Origin: Acidimicrobiia bacterium UBA4744
Lineage (GTDB): Bacteria; Actinomycetota; Acidimicrobiia; Spongiisociales; UBA4744
Length of the DNA stretch: 16,197 nucleotides
Direction: 5' to 3'
Assembly: GCA_002403855.1 (NCBI GenBank)
Contig: DHIO01000027.1
Coordinates: 48,445-64,641, forward strand
Position 1 is the first letter of the stretch; every line of letters begins with the position of its first letter. Positions 1 to 7,332 of the stretch are shown here, in pieces. The position numbers were made by a program, and so were the translations under genes. The notes beneath the pieces are model-generated. The model ran no database searches. It was not told where the DNA came from and worked only from the letters and a program-made list of their open reading frames with translations.

Positions 1-1137
1 TTCCTCATCGCCTACAACATCAACCTCAACACCCGGGACCGCAGGCTCGCCAACCAGATCGCCGGCGTGCTGCGCGAAACGGGTCGACCACGGAGAGACG
101 AGTCCGGCGCCGTCGTGCGCGATACCGACGGCAACGCCCTGCGGGAACCGGGCGAGTTCAAAGAGTTGCGAGGCGTCGGCTGGTTCATCGAGGAATACCG
201 GCGAGCCCAGCTCTCGTTCAACCTCACCAACCACAAAGTCACTTCGATTCACCAGGTGTTCGACGCCGCTCGCCGCGAAGCCAACCTCCGTGGCCTGCGT
301 GTGACCGGCAGCGAACTGGTCGGCCTCGTGCCTCGCGAGGCCCTGCTGGCTGCCGGAGACCACTACCTGAGGCAACAGGGAGCAACCACCGGCATCCCGG
401 AGCCGGAACGAATCCAAGCTGCGGTGCTGTCACTCGGACTGGATGATCTCGAACCGTTCGATTCATCCATGAAGGTCATCGAGTACCGGTACGCGGATGT
501 CGACGGCGGACTGGGCGATGGAACGGTCGCCGATTTCATCAACGAGTTGTCTTCGGATTCCATAACTCCGGGAGGAGGAAGCGTGGCCGCATTGTGCGGA
601 TCTCTGTCGGCGGCACTAACGGCGATGATTGCGGCCTTGACCTTCACCAAGAAGGGCATGGAAGAGCGCCGGGAGGCGATGGAAGATCTGGGACGCCGAG
701 CCCAGAACCTCAAGGATTGGTACCTGCATGCAGTCGACCGGGACGCAGACGCCTACTCCGAGGTGCTCGTCGCCCGGCGACTACCCAGGGTGACGGAATC
801 GGACCTCGCGACGCGGTCCGAGGCGATGGAGCGAGCCAACCAGCAGGCCACGCGTGTTCCTCTGGAGGTGCTGGAACGCTCGGTCGAGGCTTTGGAGCTT
901 GCGTTGACCGTCGCTCGAGACGGCAACCCCAATGCGACCACCGACGCCGGCGTGGCCGGAGCTTGTGCTCTGGCCGCTGCCGAGGGCGCCGCCCTCAACG
1001 TGCGCGTCAACCTGGCCAGTTTGACCGATGAAGGCTGGGCGACCAACGCCCGATCGGCCGCGTCCCATTTCATCGTCCGGTGCCGCGACCTGGCCGCCGA
1101 AGTGCGCGAGGCGGTGGAGGCGGTTCTGGAGAGTTAG
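1..1137 (+). CDS. Glutamate formimidoyltransferase / formimidoyltetrahydrofolate cyclodeaminase fusion (5' end outside window)
   Basis: The reading frame is open from base 1, so the true start and the N-terminal formimidoyltransferase subdomain lie upstream. The first ~150 codons match the C-terminal subdomain of formimidoyltransferase: IAYNINLNT near the start, FKELRGVGWFIEEY, AQLSFNLTN and TGSELVGLVP. After a short linker comes the cyclodeaminase domain, with the phosphate/folate-binding TPGGGSVAA motif (codons at 565-588) and a later GNPNATTDAGVAGA and LNVRVNL block. Known role of the family: it transfers the formimino group from N-formimino-glutamate, the last step of one histidine degradation route, to tetrahydrofolate, then releases ammonia to give 5,10-methenyl-THF, in the cytoplasm. 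The fused order matches the animal FTCD enzyme and some bacterial ones. It faces the 2-oxoacid oxidoreductase genes tail to tail with overlapping stops. The family assignment is firm; the catalytic His of the transferase half cannot be checked here. Confidence 0.95.
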   Translation, partial: FLIAYNINLNTRDRRLANQIAGVLRETGRPRRDESGAVVRDTDGNALREPGEFKELRGVGWFIEEYRRAQLSFNLTNHKVTSIHQVFDAARREANLRGLRVTGSELVGLVPREALLAAGDHYLRQQGATTGIPEPERIQAAVLSLGLDDLEPFDSSMKVIEYRYADVDGGLGDGTVADFINELSSDSITPGGGSVAALCGSLSAALTAMIAALTFTKKGMEERREAMEDLGRRAQNLKDWYLHAVDRDADAYSEVLVARRLPRVTESDLATRSEAMERANQQATRVPLEVLERSVEALELALTVARDGNPNATTDAGVAGACALAAAEGAALNVRVNLASLTDEGWATNARSAASHFIVRCRDLAAEVREAVEAVLES

Positions 1138-2450
1138 ACCAGCTCGAGTCCGGCGGCGATGGCCGCCAGGTTCTTGTCGGCATAGCGACCGGTGGCCGCC
1201 GCTCGAAGGGCTTCAGCCGATAGGACCTTGTGGCGAACCACGGCCGCGGTGACCCCCACCATCGCCAGCTCGGTCTGGACCGGGCGCCTGGACACCCGGT
1301 CCAGATCCAGAACTTCGACGGCCGCCGTAGTCTCGACGACCGACAGGCCGGGGATCACCATCACCCGGTCTTCGGTGGTCATGGCCGCCAGGTACGGTCC
1401 GGCCTGAGCCAAGCCTTCCTCGGAGAGGATCACCATGAGATCCGGCCGGTGAATCCCGGCAAAATCGATGGGCTCCGGGCTGAAGATGAGCTGCGACACG
1501 CTGTGGCCGGTCTTGACCGTGATCGGATAGTCGTCCGCCTGAGTGGCGAAGAGGCCGGAGCGGATGGCCGCCTCGGCGACCAACCGGGCCGCCGACCGTA
1601 CCTTCCCTCCCGCCGATCCCATCACCATGAGCCGGAAGGGCCGGTCCAACTCCGACGTGAACTCGGCCGCCAGAAGACGCGGGCCGGGATGGGCAAGGCC
1701 CAGACGACGAGCAGCCTCAGCCCTGTAGGCAGCGGAGTATTCGAAGACCTCACGACGCGCCAGCACCCCGGTTTCGAAGCCGTGGCGCTGCTGGGTCTCC
1801 TGCAACGAACGCTTCCCGAGTTTGTTGGACGGCCCGAAATAGGCGGTGCACAGCTCCCAGATGTCCAGGATGGAGAACCCGGGCGTCTCGATGGCTTCGA
1901 CCATCCGGTCCGTCAAGGCGGGATCGAAGTTGGTTCCGCGGTATACGTAGGCAGCCCCGTTCACTGCCGCAGTCGCGCAGATATCGAGGGGTTGTTCCTG
2001 GTTGCCATCTGGGGTGGTCGCGGTGACGGATCCGCTGGGAGTGGTCGCAGAATGCTGGCCTCCGGTCATACCGAAGTTCAAGTTGTTGAAGACCAGCAGG
2101 GTCATCCCCACATTGCGGCGAGCCGCACTGAGGAGGTGCGCTCCCCCGATTCCGGTCCCGCCGTCGCCCATGATCACGATGACCTCGAGGTCCGGGCGGG
2201 CCAGCTTGATTCCTGCCGCGTAGGTGAGGCTGCGGCCGTGCAAACCGTGGAAAGCGCTCGTAGCGAAGTATTGATCGGACAGACCGGAGCAGCCGATGTC
2301 GCTGACCAACACCACCTGTCTCGGGTCGAGTTCGAGGCGGACCAGCGCTTCGTTGAGGCTATCGAGAATCGGCCCATGTCCACAGCCGGGACAGAACGGG
2401 TAGGGAGTCTCGTTCCGGTAGGTGGCCAGGGGAACGATCGTGGCGGTCAT
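1134..2450 (-). CDS. korB: 2-oxoacid:ferredoxin oxidoreductase, beta subunit fused to a gamma domain
   Basis: 438 residues from ATG at 2450. The beta part (about 15-260) has the CPGCGH motif (C20, C23), SDIGC (C54), the thiamine diphosphate-binding GDGGTGIGG (95-103), NNLNFGMTGGQ (122-132), then TTP...TTPDGNQEQP, and C201 in WELC. The four Cys are those that ligate a 4Fe-4S cluster in OFOR/KorB-type enzymes. From about residue 272 a second domain begins (RLMVMGSAGGKV, later ITVKTGHSVSQLIFS and MVILSEEG), which resembles the 2-oxoacid oxidoreductase gamma family. The enzyme class oxidatively decarboxylates a 2-oxoacid to acyl-CoA and reduces ferredoxin. The KorB-like motifs suggest 2-oxoglutarate or branched-chain oxoacids; the substrate is not proven. 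The start overlaps the alpha-subunit stop (TGATG), so the two are translationally coupled. An in-frame upstream extension to 2636 is rejected because it lies inside the alpha gene and lacks family similarity. Confidence 0.9.
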   Translation of the reverse strand: MTATIVPLATYRNETPYPFCPGCGHGPILDSLNEALVRLELDPRQVVLVSDIGCSGLSDQYFATSAFHGLHGRSLTYAAGIKLARPDLEVIVIMGDGGTGIGGAHLLSAARRNVGMTLLVFNNLNFGMTGGQHSATTPSGSVTATTPDGNQEQPLDICATAAVNGAAYVYRGTNFDPALTDRMVEAIETPGFSILDIWELCTAYFGPSNKLGKRSLQETQQRHGFETGVLARREVFEYSAAYRAEAARRLGLAHPGPRLLAAEFTSELDRPFRLMVMGSAGGKVRSAARLVAEAAIRSGLFATQADDYPITVKTGHSVSQLIFSPEPIDFAGIHRPDLMVILSEEGLAQAGPYLAAMTTEDRVMVIPGLSVVETTAAVEVLDLDRVSRRPVQTELAMVGVTAAVVRHKVLSAEALRAAATGRYADKNLAAIAAGLELV

Positions 2451-3556
2451 CAGAGCAGCTCGAGGATCTGGTCGGGTTCGATCAGACGGCCATCTACCCG
2501 GTTCACACCGACTATCTCGCGGCCAGCGGCGAGACGTTCGATCTCCTGCCGGTACTGACCGAGGTTCAGCTCCGGCACCACGACTCTGTCGATGCCGTCG
2601 ATGGCTTCCACTATCGCCCGTTCCGGGACCGGCCACAGGCTCTGCACGATCATCGAGGCCACCTCTCGGCCGCCGGCTCTGGCGATCTTGACGGCGCGAC
2701 GGGCGGCACCGGCCGTCACCCCGTACGCAACGACGAGGGTCGTGGCGTCCTGCGCGCGATCCATCTCAACCAGTTCGATCTCTTCGAGGTGCTCTTCGAT
2801 TTTGGCCGCCAGGTGGCGGTTGAGGGCGCCCACTTTCTCGGGTTGCTTGGTAATCACGGCGTTCTCGTCATGGGAGGATCCCGTGAACCGCATCACTTCG
2901 TTGCCATAGCGTCCCAGGGGCGGCACGACGTCGGGAGGTTCGTAGCGGTACTGGGAACCCTCTGCGCCGGTTCGAAAGCTGCGCTCTCGCACGGCTCCAC
3001 CGGTGAGCGAGGACTCATCGACCGTTTGCATCGTCACATTCAGGTCCTTGTCGGTCACCAGGAACACCGGGCAACGGAACCGTTCGGCGAGTTCAAATGC
3101 TCGCAAGGTGAGCGTGTAGCAGTCCTCGACGCGGGAGGGAGCGAGTGCGATGATCGGGTACCCGCCGGCCGTTCCCCACCGCACGAACTGGACGTCTCCC
3201 TGACCAACCGAGGTTGCGCCTCCGGTTGCCGGCCCCAAACGCTGGACGTCCACGATGACGAGGGGAACCTCTCCCATGATGGCGAGACCGATGTTCTCGC
3301 TGCACAGGCTGAGTCCGGGTCCGCTGGTCGCCGTCATCGCCCGGGCGCCGCCCAGGGTCGCCCCAATGCACATCCCGATAGAGGCGATTTCGTCTTCTCC
3401 CTGGATGGCGACGCCGCCCCGGGCGGGCAGTTCGGCCAGCATCATGTGGAGAATCGGGGATGCGGGCGTGATGGGGTACCCGGCGAAGAAGTCGCATTCC
3501 GCGTCAAGGGCTCCGCGGACGATGGCGGTCGACCCGTCGATGAACTGGCGCGCCAT
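2450..3556 (-). CDS. korA: 2-oxoacid:ferredoxin oxidoreductase, alpha subunit
   Basis: 368 residues from ATG at 3556, preceded on the minus strand by a purine-rich GGGGAAGGG. N-terminal pyrimidine-binding domain: YPITPAS (27-33), GEDEIASIG, then ATSGPGLSLCSE, VPLVIVDVQRLGPATGG and QGDVQFVRWGT, all hallmarks of the PFOR/KorA alpha (POR_N) domain. A transketolase C-terminal-like (domain II) part follows (around TTLVVAYGVTAGAARRA). Unlike the mycobacterial KorA of about 650 residues, no gamma domain is attached at the N-terminus; in this locus the gamma domain sits at the C-terminus of the beta protein. Together the two genes should form the catalytic heterodimer. No ferredoxin or delta subunit gene is adjacent, so the electron acceptor is probably encoded elsewhere. 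The 71-bp gap to the upstream acyltransferase gene leaves room for its own promoter, though none is obvious. The substrate is inferred only. Confidence 0.92.
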   Translation of the reverse strand: MARQFIDGSTAIVRGALDAECDFFAGYPITPASPILHMMLAELPARGGVAIQGEDEIASIGMCIGATLGGARAMTATSGPGLSLCSENIGLAIMGEVPLVIVDVQRLGPATGGATSVGQGDVQFVRWGTAGGYPIIALAPSRVEDCYTLTLRAFELAERFRCPVFLVTDKDLNVTMQTVDESSLTGGAVRERSFRTGAEGSQYRYEPPDVVPPLGRYGNEVMRFTGSSHDENAVITKQPEKVGALNRHLAAKIEEHLEEIELVEMDRAQDATTLVVAYGVTAGAARRAVKIARAGGREVASMIVQSLWPVPERAIVEAIDGIDRVVVPELNLGQYRQEIERLAAGREIVGVNRVDGRLIEPDQILELL

Positions 3557-3627
3557 ACACCCTTCCCCGGGGGATCACTGTCATTTTCTCGCCGGTTGGG
3601 AGCCGACGCGTAGGGTACTTGGTCACG

Positions 3628-4230
3628 TTACGTGGGGCCCGGCCGGCCCGTTTCCTCTTCCACCAGCCGAATCTCCGATACCTGTTCCGGATACTTCCCT
3701 TCCGCACCGGCATAGAAGTCACGCAGGACATCCATGTCTGCGGTCAGATCATCGGACGCCGCCAACGGCGGACCGATGGTGACCGCCTTCGCCGGATAGT
3801 GGATCCGGGCCGGGACGATCGGAACCCCGGCGGTGCGGGCGATGTGGTAGAAGCCCGACTTCCAGTTATTGGAGTGCCGCCGGGTTCCCGACGGTGCAAT
3901 CACCAAGATCAGTGAAGCGGCAGCGGAAAAAGCGCTCGCCATCTGCTCGACCACGCTTTCGTTGACTTCGCGGCGGATCGGGATACCGCCCAGCCGGCGC
4001 ATGATGAACCCGAACGGGGCCCTGAATAGGCCGTCCTTGGCCATGAAAGAGGCCCTGACGCCGAACGCCGTCAACACGGCCAGCATGGCAACGAAGTCCC
4101 AGTTCGTGGTGTGAGGAGCGCCGACGACGACGAACTTGGGTTCGGGGGGAAGATCTCCCTCGATCTCCCACCCGGTCAGACGGAACCATCGAAGAGCGAG
4201 GCGGCCGAGCATACACCTGCAGTGTCCCAC
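3628..4230 (-). CDS. PlsC-like 1-acyl-glycerol-3-phosphate acyltransferase family protein
   Basis: 200 residues from GTG at 4230; a second start, ATG at 4212, would give 194 residues. The GTG is preferred because a GGTGAG lies 9 bases upstream and the Nudix stop is only 10 bases away, which fits coupling. The PlsC signature HX4D is present as APHTTNWDF, followed by KDGLFRAPFG, RRLGGIPIRR and KSGFYHIARTAGVPIVPARI, the pattern of short cytosolic or membrane-surface acyltransferases in many Actinobacteria. Such enzymes move a fatty acyl group onto a lysophospholipid or related alcohol. Oddity: the usual EGTR of motif III reads SGTR here, so the Glu is missing. There is no predicted transmembrane anchor. 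The exact acyl acceptor is unknown. Confidence 0.85.
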   Translation of the reverse strand: MGHCRCMLGRLALRWFRLTGWEIEGDLPPEPKFVVVGAPHTTNWDFVAMLAVLTAFGVRASFMAKDGLFRAPFGFIMRRLGGIPIRREVNESVVEQMASAFSAAASLILVIAPSGTRRHSNNWKSGFYHIARTAGVPIVPARIHYPAKAVTIGPPLAASDDLTADMDVLRDFYAGAEGKYPEQVSEIRLVEEETGRPGPT

Positions 4231-4240
4231 ACCGGACGGC

Positions 4241-4699
4241 TCACCGATCGAGGAATCCGAGCAGCCGATCGACGAATGCGGTCTGCGCAGGGTTCAGCTT
4301 CCGACGGGCGACTTCGGGCGGGAACCATTCGACCCGATCCACTTCGGGAAACTCCCCAACGCGCCCGGACCGCGGCGGCCACTCCATGGAGAACGTGTTG
4401 GAATGCTGCTCGACCGGATCGACGTAGCCCTCACACGCCCAGGCGTGCACGTCCTTGCCCGACCGCAAGGTCACCGAGCCGAGGGATTGAGGATGTTCAC
4501 ACGGAGCAGGGGCGCCCACCTCCTCCCGGAACTCGCGACGAGCGACCTCCAGGAGATCCTCACCCGGCGCCGCTTCACCCTTGGGCACGCTCCAGGCGCC
4601 CTCGTCGCGACGCGCCCAGAACGGCCCTCCGGGGTGCGCCAGCAAGACCTCGACACCGTCTTCCCCGAGGCGATAGAGCAGGATCCCGGCACTGACCAC
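4241..4699 (-). CDS. Nudix hydrolase (COG4119-like)
   Basis: 152 residues from a GTG start. A full Nudix box GX5EX7REUXEEXGU is visible (G41-E42 onward, with REFREEVGA), preceded by the family opening SAGILLYRL, LLAHPGGPFWARRDEGAWSVPKGE. This opening is typical of the small, single-domain 'predicted NTP pyrophosphohydrolase' group, whose substrates (nucleoside triphosphates, dinucleoside polyphosphates or similar) are mostly undetermined. The Glu residues of the box bind the divalent metal. No Shine-Dalgarno is seen before the start, so it may be leaderless or weakly translated. It heads a minus-strand run with the acyltransferase 10 bases downstream and the oxidoreductase genes after that; its divergent neighbour is the thiolase gene, 165 bases away. 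Confidence 0.9.
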   Translation of the reverse strand: MVSAGILLYRLGEDGVEVLLAHPGGPFWARRDEGAWSVPKGEAAPGEDLLEVARREFREEVGAPAPCEHPQSLGSVTLRSGKDVHAWACEGYVDPVEQHSNTFSMEWPPRSGRVGEFPEVDRVEWFPPEVARRKLNPAQTAFVDRLLGFLDR

Positions 4700-4864
4700 G
4701 AGGGGAGGCTATCGAACGGTAGAAACTTTGGTGAGGCTCAACGAACCCACGTGTCTCATCGAAAGACATGCACTAGCGGCCTAGCGCTCATTCGCACCCC
4801 GGGGGCGTCCGCCGGGTTCCACGCCGCCACGTAGCATGGATGAAACGACTGCCGAGAGGACCGC

Positions 4865-6232
4865 ATGATGCGACCCGTGTACGCGCTGTCGGGCGGTGTA
4901 TCGAAGTTCTCCAAAGCGCGGCCCGACAAGACCTTTCAGGCCATCATCAAAGAGGCCTACGACTACGCCATCGCCGATCTCGACCTCGATATGGCCACGT
5001 TCACTGCCGCGGTCGACGGATCGGTCGCCTCCTACTTCTCCGACCATTTCTCGCGCCAGCTGATGGCGGGGATCATGGCCCAGGACTATCTCGGTCTCGT
5101 ACCCAAGCCGGGCCACCGTGTGGAAGGTGGCGGAGCCACGGGTGGCCTCTGTTTCCAGGAAGCATGGAAGTCGGTGGCTTCCGGAGACATGGACGTGTGC
5201 ATCGCCTACGGATTCGAGACCATGAGCCACGTCGAGACGTGGAAAGGAAACGAATTCATTGCGCTGGCTTCCGACGTGTCGTGGGACTACCCGGTAGGCG
5301 GTTTCTACTCGGGTTACTACGCCATGATGGTCACCCGGCACATGAAGGAGTACGGGACCACGGTCGAGCAAATGGCTCACGTCTCCGTCAAGAACCACCT
5401 CAACGCCTACCACAACCCCTACGCCCAGAAACGGAATCGCTACTCGATCGATGACGTGCGATCCTCGCCGATGGTCGCCTGGCCGCTCACCCGCCTGGAC
5501 ATCTGCGTCATGTCCGACGGCGCGGCCGCGGTGATCTTCGCCTCGGAAGAGGGATTGGCGCGTCTCGAGGCGGCCGGAGCCGTGGTTTCCCGACCGCTCG
5601 TCAAGGTGGCCGGCATCGGGCGGGGAACCGACGCCATGCGGATGGCGGACCGGCCCCACGTCGACTACGACACATTCATGGCCGATTACGCCACGGACCA
5701 CGAACGAAACTCTGACGACACTCGGGCGTACTACCGGCAGCTGTGGGCGCAGGGCACCCGCTACCCCGGCATCCATTCGTTCCGGGCCGGCCGGACGGCC
5801 GGCAACCTGGCTTACCGGCGGGCCGGCATCGTCGACCCTCTCGTCGAACTCGACTTCATCGAGTTGCACGATGCCTATACCTCCAGCGAGATTCAGACGT
5901 ACGAGGACCTGGGTTTGTGCAGGTACGGGGAAGGTGGGCAGTTTGCAGCCTCCGGCCGGGCCTTCATGCCCGGTATCGACTACGGCCTCGATTTGCCGGA
6001 CGAGCCTGAGCTTCCGGTCAATCCTTCGGGCGGACTGATTGCGTGCGGTCACCCCGTTGGCGCCACCGGGCTGATGCAAGGGGTCTTCGCCATCTGGCAG
6101 TTGCAGGGCACCATCGGCAGGCATTTCGGCGATCCGATGCTGCAGGTGTCAGAGGCCGAGCAGGGGGCGATCCACTCCCACGCCGGCACCGGTACGTACG
6201 TGACGGTCAGCATTCTCCGGAAGGAGGTTTGA
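4865..6232 (+). CDS. Thiolase-superfamily protein (SCP2/archaeal type) lacking the usual nucleophilic Cys
   Basis: 455 residues from ATG at 4865; ATG at 4868 is equally possible, since AGAGGA at 4855-4860 sits 4 or 7 bases away. Thiolase fold: N-terminal half with VEGGGATGG (86-94), C-terminal half with IELHDAYTSSE (H335), EDLGLC, NPSGGLIACGHPVGATG (H396) and HSHAGTGTYVTV (437-448). In ordinary thiolases of this branch the first motif is VEAACASGG, and its Cys takes the acyl group; here the aligned residue is G90. The retained GHP His and HDA motif argue against simple decay. An extra stretch of roughly 35 residues (near 260-315) accounts for the greater length than the usual ~390. Steroid aldolases such as Ltp2 are thiolase-fold, Cys-less and bind a DUF35 partner; the next gene is such a partner, so acyl-CoA lyase/aldolase chemistry is plausible (inference). 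Confidence 0.88.
   Translation: MMRPVYALSGGVSKFSKARPDKTFQAIIKEAYDYAIADLDLDMATFTAAVDGSVASYFSDHFSRQLMAGIMAQDYLGLVPKPGHRVEGGGATGGLCFQEAWKSVASGDMDVCIAYGFETMSHVETWKGNEFIALASDVSWDYPVGGFYSGYYAMMVTRHMKEYGTTVEQMAHVSVKNHLNAYHNPYAQKRNRYSIDDVRSSPMVAWPLTRLDICVMSDGAAAVIFASEEGLARLEAAGAVVSRPLVKVAGIGRGTDAMRMADRPHVDYDTFMADYATDHERNSDDTRAYYRQLWAQGTRYPGIHSFRAGRTAGNLAYRRAGIVDPLVELDFIELHDAYTSSEIQTYEDLGLCRYGEGGQFAASGRAFMPGIDYGLDLPDEPELPVNPSGGLIACGHPVGATGLMQGVFAIWQLQGTIGRHFGDPMLQVSEAEQGAIHSHAGTGTYVTVSILRKEV
6221..6227 (+). promoter_or_regulatory. Strong ribosome binding site of the DUF35 gene
   Basis: AAGGAGG lies within the last codons of the thiolase gene, 6 bases before ATG 6234. It fixes the start of the DUF35 protein and shows that the two genes are translated as a unit, with only one base between stop and start. 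Confidence 0.85.
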
Positions 6233-6233
6233 G

Positions 6234-6800
6234 ATGCCGGAACTGCCCGACCGGCGAGAGGAGACGCAGGGTGGCTTCATCGTCCACGGAGTCCCGTTTC
6301 CGATCGAGACGGACCCGGACGCACTGGCGTTTCTCAAGCGACTCACTCCCATCCAGATCGAGCAGGAATACGCCATCACGTACCTCCACTCCTACGGGCA
6401 AGACAGCCCCTGGTTCGCCGGCGCAGCCAACCGGCGTCTGCTGGCCGCCCGAGAGCCCGAGTCCGGTTATACCTACGCAACTCCCCGCGGGCACGACATG
6501 TACTCGGGAATTGAGACGGAATGGATCGACATCACCAGCCGTCGGGCCCGGATTCATGCCTTCACGGTGTGCCACTTCGGATCGGAAGAGTTCCTCCCCG
6601 AAACGCCGTACGTCCTCGCCATGATCGAGTATGAGGGGGTCGACACGTTGTTCCTCAGCCGGTTGATGGGCATCGATCCCGATGAGGCTTCGATCGAGTG
6701 GATCGGGATGGAGGTCCGGCCTCGCTTCCTGCGCAACAGCAAGCTCAAGCCGACCGATGTGTACTTCGTGCCCGTCGGCCTGCCCGATGGTGCCGCCTAG
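6234..6800 (+). CDS. DUF35-type OB-fold protein, partner of the thiolase, zinc ribbon degenerate
   Basis: 188 residues. Architecture: about 55 N-terminal residues of unclear fold, then the DUF35 entry helix (DSPWFAGAANRRLLAA), the rubredoxin-like ribbon position (about 68-92), and an OB-fold (about 96-165) with RARIHAFTVCHFG, TPYVLAMIEYEGVDTLFLSRLMG and EVRPRF. DUF35 proteins bind thiolase-fold enzymes and help hold the acyl-CoA, as in archaeal thiolase/HMG-CoA synthase and ChsH2-Ltp2. Normally the ribbon has CxxC...CxxC. Aligning on the conserved PR turn, the four Cys positions are E74, S77, D88 and S91, so zinc should not be bound. Only one Cys exists in the whole protein. It starts 1 base after the thiolase stop, so the two very likely form one complex. 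Fold assignment is good; function is inferred from the pairing. Confidence 0.82.
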   Translation: MPELPDRREETQGGFIVHGVPFPIETDPDALAFLKRLTPIQIEQEYAITYLHSYGQDSPWFAGAANRRLLAAREPESGYTYATPRGHDMYSGIETEWIDITSRRARIHAFTVCHFGSEEFLPETPYVLAMIEYEGVDTLFLSRLMGIDPDEASIEWIGMEVRPRFLRNSKLKPTDVYFVPVGLPDGAA

Positions 6801-6824
6801 TGTTGACCTCCGGGAGGTGCATTC

Positions 6825-7280
6825 GTGACTGATTTGGACGTTCAGGCTGCTCACCATCGATTCGCCGTTGAGTGCTTCAACGGCACCTGGGACCTCCTCG
6901 ACAAGGAAGACCGCAGCGACGACGACACCGCTGAGATGATCCACATGGCCCATGCCTCCTTGTGGCACTGGCGCCATTCGGAGCACGGCGACCCGCAGCA
7001 CTTTGCAGTGGGGACCTGGCAGCTCTCCCGGGTCTATGCGCTGGCCGGGCGCCCGGAGGAAGCTCGGCGCTATGGGGAAGGGTCGTTGATGCTGTGCCGC
7101 CGGCACGAACTGGCTCCTTTCTACCTCGCCTACGCCTACGAAGCTCTGGCCCGGGCGGCGGCAGTCGCCGGTGACCAGGCCGAACGGCAGCGGCAAGTGG
7201 AAGCCGCCACCGCGGTGGTAAAGCGAATCGAGGATGAATCCAACCGGCAAGCCCTTTTGGACGATCTGGCCACGATCTGA
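6825..7280 (+). CDS. Small all-helical protein, TPR-like, function unknown
   Basis: 151 residues from GTG at 6825, chosen because GGGAGG (6812-6817) sits 7 bases upstream. The sequence looks wholly alpha-helical and carries paired helices in the TPR manner: AEMIHMAHASLWHWRHS, WQLSRVYALAGRPEEARRYG, FYLAYAYEALARAAAVAGD. Proteins with the HASLWHW...WQLSRVYALLGR...AYEALARA pattern occur widely in Actinobacteria without a known function. There is no signal peptide or membrane segment and no catalytic motif. It follows the DUF35 gene by 24 bases on the same strand, so it may be co-transcribed with the thiolase/DUF35 pair; whether it works with them is unknown. Confidence 0.75.
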   Translation: MTDLDVQAAHHRFAVECFNGTWDLLDKEDRSDDDTAEMIHMAHASLWHWRHSEHGDPQHFAVGTWQLSRVYALAGRPEEARRYGEGSLMLCRRHELAPFYLAYAYEALARAAAVAGDQAERQRQVEAATAVVKRIEDESNRQALLDDLATI

Positions 7281-7332
7281 GTTCGATCGCCGGCGGAAGA
7301 TCGCCTTCCGTCTACGCTGCTCGGTCAACGCC

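Noticed and set aside
1230..2558. Long plus-strand open frame (442 codons)
   Set aside because: Antisense to the two oxidoreductase genes, low-complexity Arg/Gly/Pro-rich product, no family motif; a by-product of high GC content.
4832..4837. TAGCAT resembling a -10 box before the thiolase gene
   Set aside because: No acceptable -35 element at the right distance; single hexamers of this kind are expected by chance.
4781..6124. Long minus-strand open frame (447 codons)
   Set aside because: Lies opposite the thiolase gene, whose motifs are clear; product rich in Val/Gly/His with no recognisable domain.
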